This document shows, in pieces, positions 36,081 through 48,200 of a DNA stretch of 64,000 bases. The stretch is from Erpobdella octoculata. Its lineage: Eukaryota > Annelida > Clitellata > Hirudinida > Erpobdellidae. Position numbers and translations under genes: made by a program. Location of the stretch: contig OZ022238.1 in NCBI GenBank assembly GCA_963978895.1, positions 40,789,134 to 40,853,133 on the forward strand, given 5' to 3'. The notes below the pieces were generated by a model. It was not told the DNA's origin and did no database searches. It worked only from the letters and a program-made list of their open reading frames with translations. Position 1 is the first letter of the stretch. The number at the start of each line of letters is the position of its first letter.

Positions 36081-36371
36081 GTGGAAATAAGGGATTTCAA
36101 AATAACTGCTACTCACAAACTGTAAGTGCTACAAATGTAAAAATTAGTATTTTGAAGTTTTGTGCCGGTTAAAAGTCCAGTTTATCATCGGCCGGGCCAA
36201 GCCGTTATTTTAGAGTCTTCACACGGGCCAGGCCAAACCTTAAATCAAAGTGGGACGGGCCGAGGTTTTTCACCAAGTATATAGATATTTTAGTGATTTT
36301 AGGTTCTTCAGTTTGGCCGGGCCAAACCTGAGGTCAAGGTGGGACGGGCCGAAGTTTTTCATCAAGTATAT
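35267..36371 (+). repeat. Near-identical ~553-bp tandem duplication
   Basis: The block beginning GGTTATTTGGTTTTTAAGG at 35267 and ending TTCATCAAGTATATAG at about 35818 is repeated at 35818-36371 with almost no differences. It includes two satellite units and the GGCCGGGCC-rich segment. The low divergence means the duplication is recent compared with the satellite around it. Confidence 0.85.
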
Positions 36372-37040
36372 AGAAGTTCTAGGCCTGTAAAAATGGGCCG
36401 GGCCTAATTCAGACGGGCTGTGCCGGGCCAGGAAATCGGGTTTTTAAAACGGGCTGGGCTAAGTTGTCGACGGGCCGAGCCGAGACCTAAAAAAATTGAT
36501 CTCTACTATGGATGCACGGTTCAAACTCTCTAATTTCATGCGAGCGAAGCCGCTACGGGCACTGCTAGTAGTTTTATATATTAGGCAAAATACGCTGTTT
36601 TATCCAGCTGTGTACTTGTGTAACGGTTAACAGGTTTATAAACTTCAAAAAACTACATATCCCAAAATTTTCCAGAGGGGGGCGAAATACCTTCTAGGAG
36701 GGGCTTTTCTGCCTCGCCCCGCCCGTAGTTGCGGAGATTTTAGGACATTCCCCCCCCCACAGACCCTAGGACATTTTCATCCGGACATTTCCCCCCCAGG
36801 GTAGGAAATTTCCCTCCTTGTTGTAAGATTTTTTTTCCATGATATGACGTTTTCTCTGACAGATGAAAATAAGTAAAAAAAATGCAGTTGTATGCGTTTT
36901 GTGGTTTTGCAAAAGTTTCTTTCATGATAAGGTGCAGGAGCTGATGCTGTCAAAAGCTTATAAAGAAAAAAATTGCGTAAAGCATTTTTGCCGAATGTTG
37001 GATGCCCTTGCTTAACTGCCGGTGAACGAAGTAGCTAGTA

Positions 37041-37305
37041 GGAGGCTAGCCCTAACCCTAACGAAGTAACTACGAGATGCTAACCCTAACCCTAGCTCTA
37101 ACTCTAACCCTAACGAAGTAACTAGTGGGATGCTAACCCTAACCCTAACCCTAACCCTAGCCTTAACCCTAACAAAGTAACTAGTGGGATGGTAACCCTA
37201 ACCCTAACCATAGTCCTAACCTTAGCCATAACCCTAACGAAGTAACTAGAGAGATGCTAACCCTAACCATAACCATAACCCTAACGCAGTAACTAGTGGG
37301 ATGCT
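37041..37305 (+). repeat. Minisatellite containing telomere-like CCCTAA runs
   Basis: About five units, each made of a constant part GAAGTAACTAGTGGGATGCT and a variable number (two to five) of CCCTAA-type hexamers, some mutated to CCATAA or CTCTAA. It reads TTAGGG on the minus strand, the telomere repeat of most animals. It is interstitial, since unique sequence and genes lie on both sides. Confidence 0.9.
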
Positions 37306-38849
37306 AAACACTCTATTCAATTAATAATATTCGATTAAATATAAACAATAAATGATAAATCTTTAAAAATATAGTTTTGTTTGTTAGAAAAACCTGAACT
37401 CTAACTATACCCCGGGGAAATGTCCTACCCCGGGGGAAAGAATGTCCGGGAGGGATTGTCCGAAGGGGGAATATCCGTTCCCCAGTTGCGGGGCTGGCTG
37501 TCAGGAGGTCTGGTAGAGCGACCCCCGAGAATTATCACATCTGAGCAAAATCACTGATCAGCCATTTCAACAGATGTATTCAATAACGTTTCGAAATACT
37601 AATACTAAAGTTTCGTACACACTGACCGGTTTTCTCATCCAGCTCCTGTTCCTCGGAACTGGTAATTTAAATGATAATTTATTTTGGTGCCAGAGATCAT
37701 GCCACACTTTGCTGGTTGCTTTTGTAAACAAATGAGACGCTATAGGCAGTTGCACATACACACTGACCAGTTTTCGCTGGTACCAGTTGTAAAATAATGC
37801 AGTTTCTTGGTTCAGAAAACATCGTGCGAGTGTTTTTGTGTAACCATTTTTATAGTGGCTTTAATATTTTGTCATAAAGAGGTCAAAAAGTCTGATCAAT
37901 TCAAGCACTTCATCATCGGTCCACCAATCGTAACATCTATTTTTTAAGATAAGAGTAAACAAAACAATCACACAATCAGAGCGTGAGTTTTCTCAACCAG
38001 TTCTGAAGAGAAATAGAACATGTATCGGCCGGCAAAACTGGCACCAAAATATGGATGTGCATAAATTAACATAATTTCTGGATTCGGTTTTCGTAACACA
38101 CACTCCAGATTTTGGTTCCGAACGACTGGTACCAACGAAAATTGGTCAGTGTCTACTGGGCTTAACATAAGCAAGTTTTTTTTGGAGTGTGAGACATTTA
38201 CTACGTGCATCGTGTGACCTTTTACAGCTTGGTGTAGTTTCTAGCTCCGGTGGCATGTTTTAATGAGTGCGTGTGTAAGTGTGCACATTTTTACTTTGAG
38301 CAGCCTTTTCAGCTTCAGCATCTTCCTATGTGTGCATGTCTTTGTCAAGTTGTGTTATTTTATTTCATAAGCTGCGCTGAGTCTCTTTTATTTTATTCCT
38401 ATTCAAATTATTGTATTTTTCATACCTTCACAACATCTAGAAATTGAACGAGACAGAGTTTAATAATTTAATCACTTGCCAAATGGAGCAAATGCGTTAT
38501 TTTTTCAAGCTTGAGAGGCATCCGCTTGCCCGAAAAATTGAGAAACAAAACAATTGGGGGAGGGGTGATTTTTCCCCCTGCCCCCGTTTCCTACGCCTAT
38601 GCTCTGTCGGCTTTGTCACATATTTCTTTAAAACTTCCTACACAGTAGAGACCATTTTTTTTTTTTTTTTTTTTTTTATTATAGTTTATAGTCTTTTACA
38701 CCATGTGTTTTAAGAAATAGAGACCATGCCTGTAAATGTAAAATGTAAATGTTTTGCTAATTTATTGAGCGCCTTTTCCGCTTTGTTCAAAGGCGCTGTT
38801 CTTTTACATGCCCCACGGAGAGAACGATTTTACCCGCTAAATTTTCCGT

Positions 38850-38945
38850 TGACATGGGCTACTAGGCAGTGAGTGGGAGTCGAACCGTGAAGCTCTCACA
38901 TTCAAGGCTAACCCTTTACCAACTCAGCTAACCTGCGTGATCTGT
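38850..38945 (-). repeat. tRNA-like SINE fragment
   Basis: On the minus strand an A-box-like GGTTAGCTGAGTTGGTAAAG and a B box GGTTCGACTCC have the spacing of a tRNA. The segment between them does not form a convincing anticodon arm and the acceptor ends do not pair well, so it is a tRNA-derived repeat and not a gene. Confidence 0.5.
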
Positions 38946-39143
38946 TTAGGACAGAGTCAATTCTCTGTATCTCTTCCTGGCTCGCTAGTCCGCTGTATGC
39001 GGGTATGGCGTAGGTGATCCTAGAGCTGTGGTTCCCATCCTATGGGGTCCTGGAAACAAAATTTTTTTTAAATCGTGAAACGTATTTTTTTACAAACTTT
39101 TATTTAGGTTTTTTTACTGTAATAAAAAATGAAGTAACTTTAG

Positions 39144-39293
39144 TGTTGTGACGAGACACTCCAGGTGTAGTCAGCTACCGAGTTGTTGCGAGAAAGTTCT
39201 GTTTAGTGTTTAGCGAGTTGTGCGGTATTTACATTACATGTTTCTTGTTATTTATATTGTGTTTTGAAAGAATAAAATTTTCTGAAAGACATA
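39144..39293 (+). repeat. Candidate LTR (about 150 bp) of the scrambled Gypsy element
   Basis: The segment starts TGTTGTGACGAGACACT and ends AAAGACATAAC, followed by ATTGGCGCAGTCGACAGG, a primer site. The final ~45 bp (AATAAAATTTTCTGAAAGACATAACAA without gaps is not quoted in full here) match the 3' edge of the partial LTR at 40357-40391. An AATAAA lies near 39270. What follows is the wrong part of the element in the wrong orientation. Confidence 0.6.
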
Positions 39294-39296
39294 ACA

Positions 39297-40356
39297 ATTG
39301 GCGCAGTCGACAGGATCTTTACTTGACTCTTTTGATAACAGTCTGGAATCAGACATTTGTTGGCTGATTGTGGTAATAACGCAAACTGTTGAAACATCTG
39401 CATCTTCTTCTGTCGAGTCAAATTCTCCGTCTTCGCACGCTGGTAGGCGACTGAGGGCGTCTGCATTTCCGTGTTCTCCGGTTTTTCGATATTCAATTGA
39501 GTAGTTGTACTTGTGTTGTATTTGGAAAGATTCTTTGTTTGTTCTTTGACTTCGTTTATCCTGCATCTCTCGAGCAAGGCAAGGAGGACATGGCAAAAAA
39601 AATCTAATTTGCTTCTGATTTGTCGTCCATTCAAGAGTTCACTTGGGGAAAATCCAGATTCCATGGGCGTTCTCCGATATTGCAAAACAAAATCTTGCAA
39701 AGCTCTTCGGAGAGGATGTGCAGACTTTGTGAGTACTTTTTTAAAAGTTTGTATCAATCGCTCATCTGCCCCGTTGGTTGCAGGATAATAAGGAGCTCCA
39801 GAAAGATGAATGATGCCTCTTTCTTTGCACCAATTCTGGAATTCTTCAGAAGTAAAGGTTGGAGCATTATCAGTCACCAAAGTGTGCGAAATCTTCATCC
39901 AAAAACTGAGTTGCTGTTTTTGCTGTGGTGGAACTTGTCGGATGTATAGAATAGGCATCTACTATAACCAGCCAATTGGCTCCAAAAAAATTTATGGCGT
40001 GATCCAGATGCACTCTGTCCCAAGGCTTTTCAGGAATCATCTACGGGTGATTCATCATCTTTGGTGGCTTGTTTTGCTGTTCAGCACAAGAACTACATGA
40101 ACGACTTATATTTTCAATATCGTTGTCAATTCGAGGCCAATAAACTATAGTTCTTGCTAAACGTTTCATTCTTTGCATTCCGAAGTGTCCTGTATGTAAC
40201 AATTCTAAAATCTTGCCGCGTAATTTTTTTGGTATCACGATTCTTGCTCCAAAGAGTAGACAACCACTTTCTGTTGAAAGAGAATCAGAAAGTTTCTCAT
40301 ACAGTTTTAATTCCGGTTGCATGATTCTGTGAGGCCAGCCGTCTCTCACAAATCGT
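39297..40356 (-). pseudogene. Inverted, scrambled Gypsy pol fragment (integrase, then RNase H)
   Basis: On the minus strand from 40370 the order is the integrase zinc-binding part (HTGHFGMQRMKRLARTIVYW, CSSCAEQQ), the core (LVTDNAPTFTSEEFQNW, PYYPATNGADERLIQTFKK), RRTPMESGFSPSELLNG and RSKLD. A junction near 39595 leads into RNase H and linker sequence (KYNYSIEYRKTGEHGNADAL, SRLPACEDGE). In an intact element RNase H precedes integrase, so the fragment is permuted. It ends at the reverse complement of the primer site at 39310. Frames are interrupted, so no product is expected. Confidence 0.8.
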
Positions 40357-40408
40357 ATCACTGTAGAAATAAAGTTTTCTGAAACACACAACAATTGGCG
40401 CAGTCGAC

Positions 40409-42019
40409 ATGTCTGAAGTTGATAAATTAATTAAATTGTTCGCTAAACAAGAGAGATATCGCTCAGAACAAGAGAAATTGCGTGAAAAAGAACGCACTGA
40501 ACAAGAAAGACTTCGCGAAAAAGAACGAGCAGAACACATAAAACAAATGGAGAGGTTGATTTTGAGTTTACAACCTCCGGCAACAAATATTCCCAGTTTC
40601 GAAGCTTTCGATCCTTTGAAAGAATTATGGAAAAATTACTGGGCAAGGTTTGAAACTTTCACTGGTGCTCATTCGGTTCCTGGTCGAAAAATACCTCAAG
40701 TTTTCTTGACAAATCAAACTTCGTCAACATACAAGTTTCTTGATACGTTAGCAAGTCAGCAAACACCGCCAAAGAAAGCGAATGACTTGTCGATATACGA
40801 AATCGAAATGTTTATGGGAAATCAATTTAACCCATCAAAGTTTGTCGTCCGAGAAAGGTACAAATTCTGGACCGGAATGAAACGAGAACCAGGTGAAACC
40901 ATCAACCAGTTGGCGACAAGAATTCGTCAAGCAGCTACAACTTGTGATTTTGCTTCTATCGAGAATCAACAAGACGAAGCAATAAGGACCAGATTCATCT
41001 GTTCCGTCAACAATGAAGCAGTCCTCCGAGCTCTGTTTCGCATAAATGACGATGAGTTATCTTTTGCAAGAGCAATAGAGATAGCATGCAAAACCGAAAA
41101 TGCAGCTCAAGTTGCAAAAGAAGCCGTTTGCGAAAAAGCCCCATCACCCGAGAGAACGTCTCAGGTATTCAAAGTTGATCGAAGAAAGCAGAAGAAACAT
41201 ACGGAATATCATCAGCAGCACGCAACTAATAAAACGACAAATGTTCCTAAAGAAAAGAATCGATGTTGCGGCAAGAACAACCGCACTTTTAAAGAATGTC
41301 GTTTTGCAAACTACATATGCAATTTCTGTCAAAAGAAAGGACATCTGCAAGCTGTTTGTCTAAAAAAGAAAAGACAAGTTCAGTGTATATTTGCAAAAGA
41401 TGAATTCGTGAAAAAACACGTGTTCACCATGAAAGGACGAAATCCTTTGTTGCAACAGTTGACTCTCAACAGTCAACCTTTCAGTTTTCTCATTGATAGT
41501 GGTTCCAGAGACAACTTTTGTTCACGAGCTGCATGGATCAAACTGGGGAAACCGAAGTTGCAGCTGAATGATAAAAGATATTGTTCAGCAACGGGAGATG
41601 ACATCCCAACAATGGGCACATTTGAAACAAAAGTAAAGTTGAAAAACTCAGACATCCAAAGAAGAGTATGGTTCAATGTCACAAAAGTACATGATCTCAA
41701 CCTTTTGGGATTTGAGGCGATACGCGATATGAAAATTGACGTCACCGCATTGCTGTCAAAGAACTTCAGTTCCGTACAAGTTATAACGGAAACAGAAAAT
41801 CATCTTCAAAATGAATGTCAACGCTTGTGCTCTGAATACAGCGAATTATTCGATCCAAAACTGGAATGCCTTAAAGATGTCGAACTAAAAATAAAGTTCA
41901 AACCAGATTCGGAACCGATTTTCTGCAAGCCTCGGACAGTACCGTTTGCTATCCTGGAAGAACTGAACAGTGCATATGATGCAGGAATAAAAAAGTATAT
42001 GGATTCCAACTCAGTTTAA
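40409..42019 (+). pseudogene. Gypsy gag-protease polyprotein, start of RT
   Basis: The 536-codon frame starts two bases after the primer site. Residues 1-50 are a Lys/Glu/Arg-rich helix, about 60-230 the gag core, and about 290-312 a CCHC knuckle (CNFCQKKGHLQAVC). Residues about 350-370 carry the protease active site FLIDSGS, with a LLGFEAI motif later. The RT begins at the C terminus (CKPRTVPFAILEEL) but a one-base slip in an A run near 41990 ends the frame; the RT continues in another frame. The Gag-to-protease part is still open, so this piece may be only lightly damaged. Confidence 0.8.
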
Positions 42020-44089
42020 TCATTATGGAACCCCAGTAGTTCCCGTCAGAAAACGAATACAAGTACAACCAAATCCGAAAAAGGCAGGACTAAGAATCTG
42101 TGGAGACTACTCGGTAACGATCAACTCACAACTTGAAACACATCGTTACCCAATGCCACTCCCAGAAGATCTGATAAGAAAACTAGGGGGAAGTTTTTGC
42201 TTCAGTAAAGTTGATCTCGCAGATGCATACCTCCAGAAACCTACGGAATCTTTTTCAACGTTTACAAGAAAGAGGTTTAAAGTGCAATCAAAGGAAATGC
42301 ATTTTTGCTCAACCGTCATGAAATACTTGGGACATCGAATCACCAGAAACGGCATAGAAAAAGGAAGACGAGTAGATGCAGTAACGAAGATGCCACCGCC
42401 AACAAACGTTCCTTCTCTGCGATCGTTTCTGGGATCGCTTCAGTTCTACAGAAAGTTCATCAAGAACCTTTCGACCTTAATCGAACCGTTAATTTGTCTC
42501 ACAAAAAAAACATGCCAGGGCAATGGGGCGTCAAAGAAGATGCAGTGTACCAACAGCTTAAAGATATTCTCGCGAATGAGGTTAGTCTAGCCCAAGGCAC
42601 GTATTTAAAAATTGTTTTCGGGAGGGGGGTTCAAATTTTTCTCAAATTTTTCCTTTATTGGGGAGTGTAACACAGAGACCATAGACTTACAATTATGTTT
42701 TTAAATCATTAACATTAAAATTTTCAAGGTTATTTTATATTATCCTAGCAAATTTGTTCTTATTTTACACCGATTTTATATATTTTTCAGGATTTTCATG
42801 ATTTCGGGGGAGGGGGGTTGAATCCGTAACCCCCCTCTAAATAAATAATTTAGCTCATTTTGATCATGCGGCTAATCCCCCCATAACCGCCCTCTAAATA
42901 AATAATTTAGCTCATTTTTATCATACGGCTTCCTTAAGAATGTCATGCGATGCGTCGGAAGTAGGAATTGGAGCAGTGTTGTTCCACAAATAAAAAAAGA
43001 AGCTCCCTCTATCATTTTTGTTCTGCAGAAATTTCATCAATTCTTGTACGGGCGTAGATTCATCCTGGTGACAGATCATAAACCACTCCTCGCACTGTTT
43101 GGTCCGTCAAAAAGAACTCTGATCCTAGCAGCAAATCGTCTAGCAAGATGGGCCCTGACATTGAACTAGTACAACTACTCAATTAATTATCGAAAGACCG
43201 GAGAACACGGAAATGCAGATGGTCTCAGTCGTCTACCAGCGGGCGAAAACGGAGAACTTGACTCAACAGAAGAAGACGCAGATGTTTCAACAGTTTGCTT
43301 TATTAACACAATCAGCCAACAAATGTCCGATTCCAGGCTGTTGTCAAAAGAGTCAAGTATAGATCCTGTTATCTCTACAGTGATACGATTTGTGAGAGAC
43401 GGCTGGCCTCACAGAATCACGCAACCGGAATTAAAACTGTATGAGAAACTTTCCGATTCTCTTTCAACAGAAAGTGGTTGTCTACTCTTTGGAGCAAGAA
43501 TAGCGATACCAAAAAAATTACGCGGCAAGATTCTAGATTTTGCTTTATTTGGCACACTTCGGAATGCAAAGAATGAAGCGTTTAGCAAGAACTCTAGTTT
43601 ATTGGCCTCAAGTTGACAAAAATATTGAAAACTTAAGTCGTTCATTCAGTTCTTGTACTGAACAGCAAAACAAACCACCAAAGATGATGAATCACCCGTG
43701 GATGATTCCTAAAAAGCATTGAGACAGAGTGCATCTAGATCACGCCATAAATTTTTTAAGAACCTGGTTATGGTTATGGTAGATGCCTATTCGAGATACC
43801 CGTGTATACACCCGAAAAATTCCATAACAGCAAAAACAACTACTCGTTTGTTGGAAAAAGATTTTGCTCACTTTGGGTATCCACACACCATAGTGACTGA
43901 CAATGCTCCAACATTTAAATCAGAAGAATTTCAAAATTGGTGTCGAGAGAGAGAGAGGGATTATCAATCTTTCTAGAGTTCCATACCATCCGACGACAAA
44001 TGGTGCAGCAGAGCGACTAGTACAGACTTTCAAGAAATCTTTGACCAAGTCAGTACAAAGTCCTCATCAAGTTCTACAAGAATTCCTTT
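42020..44089 (+). pseudogene. Gypsy RT, RNase H and integrase remnants (5' part)
   Basis: RT fragments with LRICGDYSVTINSQLE, YPMPLPEDLIRKLGG and FSKVDLADAYLQ are followed directly by the later segment YLGHRITRNGIEK, so the palm with the YxDD catalytic box has been deleted. RNase H resumes at 42937 (CDASEVGIGAVL, LVTDHKPLLALFG). The integrase zinc region and core (VTDNAPTFKSEEFQNW) follow in broken frames and stop where the inner element entered, inside the codons before QYRRTPLE. Confidence 0.8.
42593..42935. other. Non-retroviral insertion within the Gypsy RNase H region
   Basis: Between SLAQ and LRMSCDAS of the RT/RNase H the coding sequence is replaced by about 345 bp of AT-rich DNA with G-runs. 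It includes two copies of CTCTAAATAAATAATTTAGC (about 42833 and 42892). No clear inverted repeats or target duplication were found, so the type of insertion is unknown. Confidence 0.65.
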
Positions 44090-44423
44090 TGTGGTGACCG
44101 TGACGCATTTATAATTACATCCTGCAACGCATGTGGCATTCGCACCACAGGATGCAATGGACAATTTTATGACCATCGTTTTCGTAAATACAAGTGTCAG
44201 CTGACGGGCTATAAATAAGAGTAGCCAACTTAAACACAAGGTTGTCGTCGTTTTTGATTGCTTTCTCTCTCTCTGTTGCCTCACGTTTTCGATTCAGTTA
44301 CTGTTCGTTTATCGCTTATCTCTCTTGTGGATTCTGTCTGTTTTTGTAAAAATAAAGTCTTACGAAATTATAAAGCTTGCGTTGTTAATTCTCTTCGTAA
44401 CAAAATATACTTCGGTTCCTAAA
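44090..44423 (+). repeat. 5' LTR of the CsRn1-type element
   Basis: It begins TGTGGTGACC and ends GGTTCCTAAA (not the usual CA). A TATAAATA box is at 44210-44217 and AATAAA at 44351-44356, so transcription start and R region should lie between them. A palindromic GTCAGCTGAC sits just before the TATA box (about 44195). Confidence 0.93.
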
Positions 44424-44465
44424 ATTGGTGACCCTCGACTAAGCGCACGTTTATTTTCTTCTGAT

Positions 44466-45236
44466 ATGGATAACAACGATTCAATACAGCCAGAGATGTA
44501 TCACATCAGCCTTCCGACGTTCTCCGTCAAAAATCCTCGAGTGTGGTTTCACCAAATCGAGGCCGTTTTTCATTCACGACGGATCTCCGATGAGCGAACA
44601 ATGTACGCCTACGTCGTTCAAACACTACCCACCGACGTCGCTGAAGAAGTTTTTGATATCCTCGAGAACACCCCAAAGACGGACCCTTTTACAGCTTTGA
44701 AGACCGCTTTGATCTCGAGAACGAGCAGGTCAGAGACAGCAATGCTTCGAGAATTACTGGGCAACCTCGACATTGGCGACCGGACACCTTCACAGTTGTT
44801 GCGTCACATGCGCACTCTTCTAGGTTCTCGCCAATTAGACGAAACCATCCTTAAACAGCTTTGGATGGACAAGTTGCCACACGCTGTGTCAAGCATACTA
44901 GCAATTAATCACCAGGCATCAAGCGAATCGCTAGCAGAGATGGCAGACAAAATTGCTGAAACTTTTTCAAAAAGCACCATCAACCAAACAGCTCGAGATA
45001 ACCTTTCCGAACACACAGACCAAGTCATTGCGCGACTAGAAAGGTTAGAAGCACGTTTTAATGATTTTAATACTCGCAGACGCCATAGTAGGACTCGCTC
45101 AAGTTCTCGCTCCAAAACCAGTCCGAATTCGTGGTGCTGGTATCATCAGAAGTATCAGGCGAGAGCAAAGAAATGTAATCAACCATGTGCTTTCAAGAAA
45201 GAAGAATCTTTAAACTCCATGGCAGGTCAGTGTTAG
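44466..45236 (+). CDS. gag: Gag protein of the CsRn1-type element
   Basis: A 256-residue Gag: matrix/capsid-like region at 1-185 ([37 protein letters not shown]), an Arg/Ser-rich basic segment ([14 protein letters not shown]) and a C-terminal finger [18 protein letters not shown]. That is C-x2-H-x9-C-x3-C, the CHCC form of the CsRn1 clade in place of CCHC. The ATG at 44466 is the first one after the primer site; the frame is open further up into the LTR but that would cross the primer site. It ends inside the pol frame with a 52-base overlap, so pol is probably made by a -1 frameshift. Confidence 0.9.
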   Translation: MDNNDSIQPEMYHISLPTFSVKNPRVWFHQIEAVFHSRRISDERTMYAYVVQTLPTDVAEEVFDILENTPKTDPFTALKTALISRTSRSETAMLRELLGNLDIGDRTPSQLLRHMRTLLGSRQLDETILKQLWMDKLPHAVSSILAINHQASSESLAEMADKIAETFSKSTINQTARDNLSEHTDQVIARLERLEARFNDFNTRRRHSRTRSSSRSKTSPNSWCWYHQKYQARAKKCNQPCAFKKEESLNSMAGQC

Positions 45237-48200
45237 CGACCGCTGCCCACAGCCACAACCTAAGTCGCTTGTTTTTTGTCAATGACCGGATTTCAGGCAA
45301 ACAATTTCTCATTGACACAGGAGCCGAAGTTAGCGTTTTACCACCATCATCAGTACGACACCGTCTATCACCAGCTAAACTCACTCTTCAAGCTGCAAAC
45401 GGTAGTCGTATCGAGACATATGGTGAACAGTCGTTAACATTAGATTTAGGTTTGAGGAGAAAACTTCAGTGGATATTCATTATCGCCGACATCAAACAGC
45501 CCATCATCGGTGCAGATTTCCTGTCTTCTTTCGATCTTTCTGTCGACATGAAACACAAAAGATTGATCGATCAAACGACATCATTACACATCAGCGGTAT
45601 TCAGACCAACATCTCCTCCAGTGGCATCACACACATCAACACAAGTATTGCACGTTACCAACAACTAGTTCAGCAATTTCCATCGGTGACAAGAATTCAA
45701 AACTACACAGAAACGGTGCAGCACGCTACAAAACACTTCATCACAACAAAAGGCCAACCAGTTCACGTTCGCCCTCGTCGTCTCGCGCCAGAAAAATTAA
45801 AAATCGCCAAAAATGAGTTCGACCATATGTTGCAGCTAGGAATCATCCGACCATCTTGCAGTTCTTGGTCATCACCTCTCCACATGGTCCCTAAAAAGAA
45901 TTCAACCGATTGGCGACCATGCGGAGACTACAGACTACTTAACGCTTCAACGACACCAGACTGCTACCCGCTTCCACATATTCACGATTTTGCTCACGGA
46001 CTTTGCAATGCGAAGATTTTTAGCAAAATAGATCTAGTACGGGCATATCATCACATTCCTGTGGCTGAACATGACATTCCAAAAACAGCCGTAACGACTC
46101 CTTTCGGTCTTTTCGAATTTACAAGAATGCCGTTCGGTCTAAGGAATGCAGCGCAATCATTCCAACGTTTCATCGACGAAGTTTTAAGAGGTTTTTCATT
46201 CGTTTTTGCGTATATTGATGACATTTTAATTGCCAGTTCTTCTCAAGACGAACACGAACTACATATACGGCAAGTATTTGAACGTCTTCAGAAGTTCCAA
46301 CTAACAATCAACCTTAGTAAATGTATATTCGGCGTTGACACTCTGGAATTTCTTGGCCACAAGATTGATAAATCTGGTATTACACCATTACCAGAGAAAG
46401 TAACGTCAATCACAGAATTTCCAGAACCATCTTCAACAACCCAACTACGTCGATTTTTAGGGATGATAAACTTCTACAGACGATTCATACCAAATTGCGC
46501 ATCAAAATCTATTCTTCTCACACATCTTCTTAAATCACGAACTAAATCAATTACATTGTCTCCAGAAGCTCAAGAAGTTTTTAAAGCTTTGAAGAACGAA
46601 CTATCTTCAGCTACAACTCTTGCTTACCTCAGTGATAACACCAACCGAAACTTATCATTGACCACAGATGCTTCGAGCGATGCAGTTGGAGCAGTTCTAG
46701 AACAAGAAAATGAAGACCATCAACGCCAGCCAATAGCTTTCTTCTCCCAAAAGCTAACGCCCACTCAGCAGCGATATAGCACCTTCGGTCGAGAACTTCT
46801 CGCAATCTATTTAGCTGTAAAACACTTTCGTCATCTGCTCGAAGGCCGTAATTTTACTATCTTCACAGATCACAAGCCAATAACATTCGCCTTACAAACG
46901 AAACCGGATAGACATTCCCCAAGAGAATCGAGACATCTCGACTATATTTCCCAATTTACGAGTGACATCCGATACATTAAAGGTGAATCAAACATAGTAG
47001 CTGACACGTTATCTCGGCAGGAAATAAACGCATTCCGTAATGAAACTCCATTAGATCTAACCAAGATAGCCAAGTGTCAACAACAACATCCGATCTCGAC
47101 ATACTCTCAATCGCTCAACTTGCAACCACATCCTTTACCCCTAGGTGATGGAACAATCCTCTGCGACGCATCAACCGGAACACCTCGACCATTTGTTCCG
47201 GAGCTTCTCCGCAGATCTGTTTTTGAGCACCTACATGGAATTTCACATCCAGGCGTCCGAGCAACAGTGAAACTAGTACGCACACGGTTTGTGTGGCCCA
47301 ATATAGATAGAGATGTTCGCAACTGGACCAGAAATTGCATACGATGTCAACAAAGCAAGGTTCACCGTCACACTACATCTCCACTTGGTAAATTTATTTT
47401 AGCTAGTGATCGATTCAACCACGTTCACCTCGATATAGTTGGCCCCTTACCTCCATCTAACGGTTTTACATACTTACTCACTTGTGTAGACCGGTTCACC
47501 CGTTGGCCCGTTGCTACTCCTATCACCGACACCGCTTCAGAAACCGTGGCACAAAAATTTCTCGAATGCTGGATTGCCAATTACGGAACACCTACCACAG
47601 TCACCACTGACCGTGGATCACAATTTCAATCCGCACTTTTTCGAGATTTTGCACGATTACTTGGGACTAATCACGTAAAGACTACTGCATACCATCCCGC
47701 AGCCAACGGTTTAGTTGAACGTTTTCACCGACAACTGAAAGCAAGCCTCATGACTAGCTCCGATCCAGTAAAGTGGACAGAAGCCCTTCCACTCGTTCTA
47801 CTGGGAATACGAGCGACCATCAAAGAGGATCTTCAGTGTTCAACAGCCGAGTTGGTGTATGGCGCCCCATTACGTCTACCAGGAGAGTTTGTTCAGACGG
47901 GAAACAGCGGCGACGCCCATAATTACGTAAAAAGACTGAAAGAACACATGAGTACCCTCCGCGCAACACCGACACGGGCACAAAGCAAACCAGGTTTTAT
48001 TCACTCAGACTTGCGTACAGCTCTTTTTGTCTTCATCCGAGTCGACGCTGTCAAAAAGCCCTTGCAAGCACCGTACACTGGCCCTTTCAAAGTTTTAGAA
48101 AGACACGAGAAATACTTCACCGTTGACAAAGGCGGCAAAAGTGACACAGTAAGCATCGACAGACTGAAGCCTGCATACGTCGAACACTTTCCAACAGTTT

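Larger units (their letters stand above)
32871..36569 (+). mobile_element. Helitron-like repeat enlarged by internal satellites
   Basis: The start TCTATATATACAAAAGAACA with a CTGACTGACTGA run is seen at 32871 and again at 33863, so the first ~990 bp are duplicated; a single 3' end CTACGGGCACTGCTAGT lies at 36553-36569. The interior is a satellite of ~157-bp units plus a GGCCGGGCC-rich segment. It is non-coding. The form (TATATATA start, CTAGT end) matches the repeat at 26915; assignment to Helitrons is inferred. Confidence 0.6.
36570..39143. other. Gene-free stretch with repeat fragments
   Basis: It contains the telomere-like minisatellite (37041-37305), hAT-like C-rich fragments near 36670-36800 and 37410-37510, a T run at 38655 and a tRNA-like SINE fragment (38850-38945). 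At about 37615-37790 and 38040-38150 two related segments in opposite orientation carry TGACC[AG]GTTTTC and GGTACCAG words; they may be ends of an unrecognised element. Confidence 0.4.

Noticed and set aside
38850..38945. Possible genuine tRNA gene
   Set aside because: A and B boxes are present but the anticodon and acceptor stems do not fold well.
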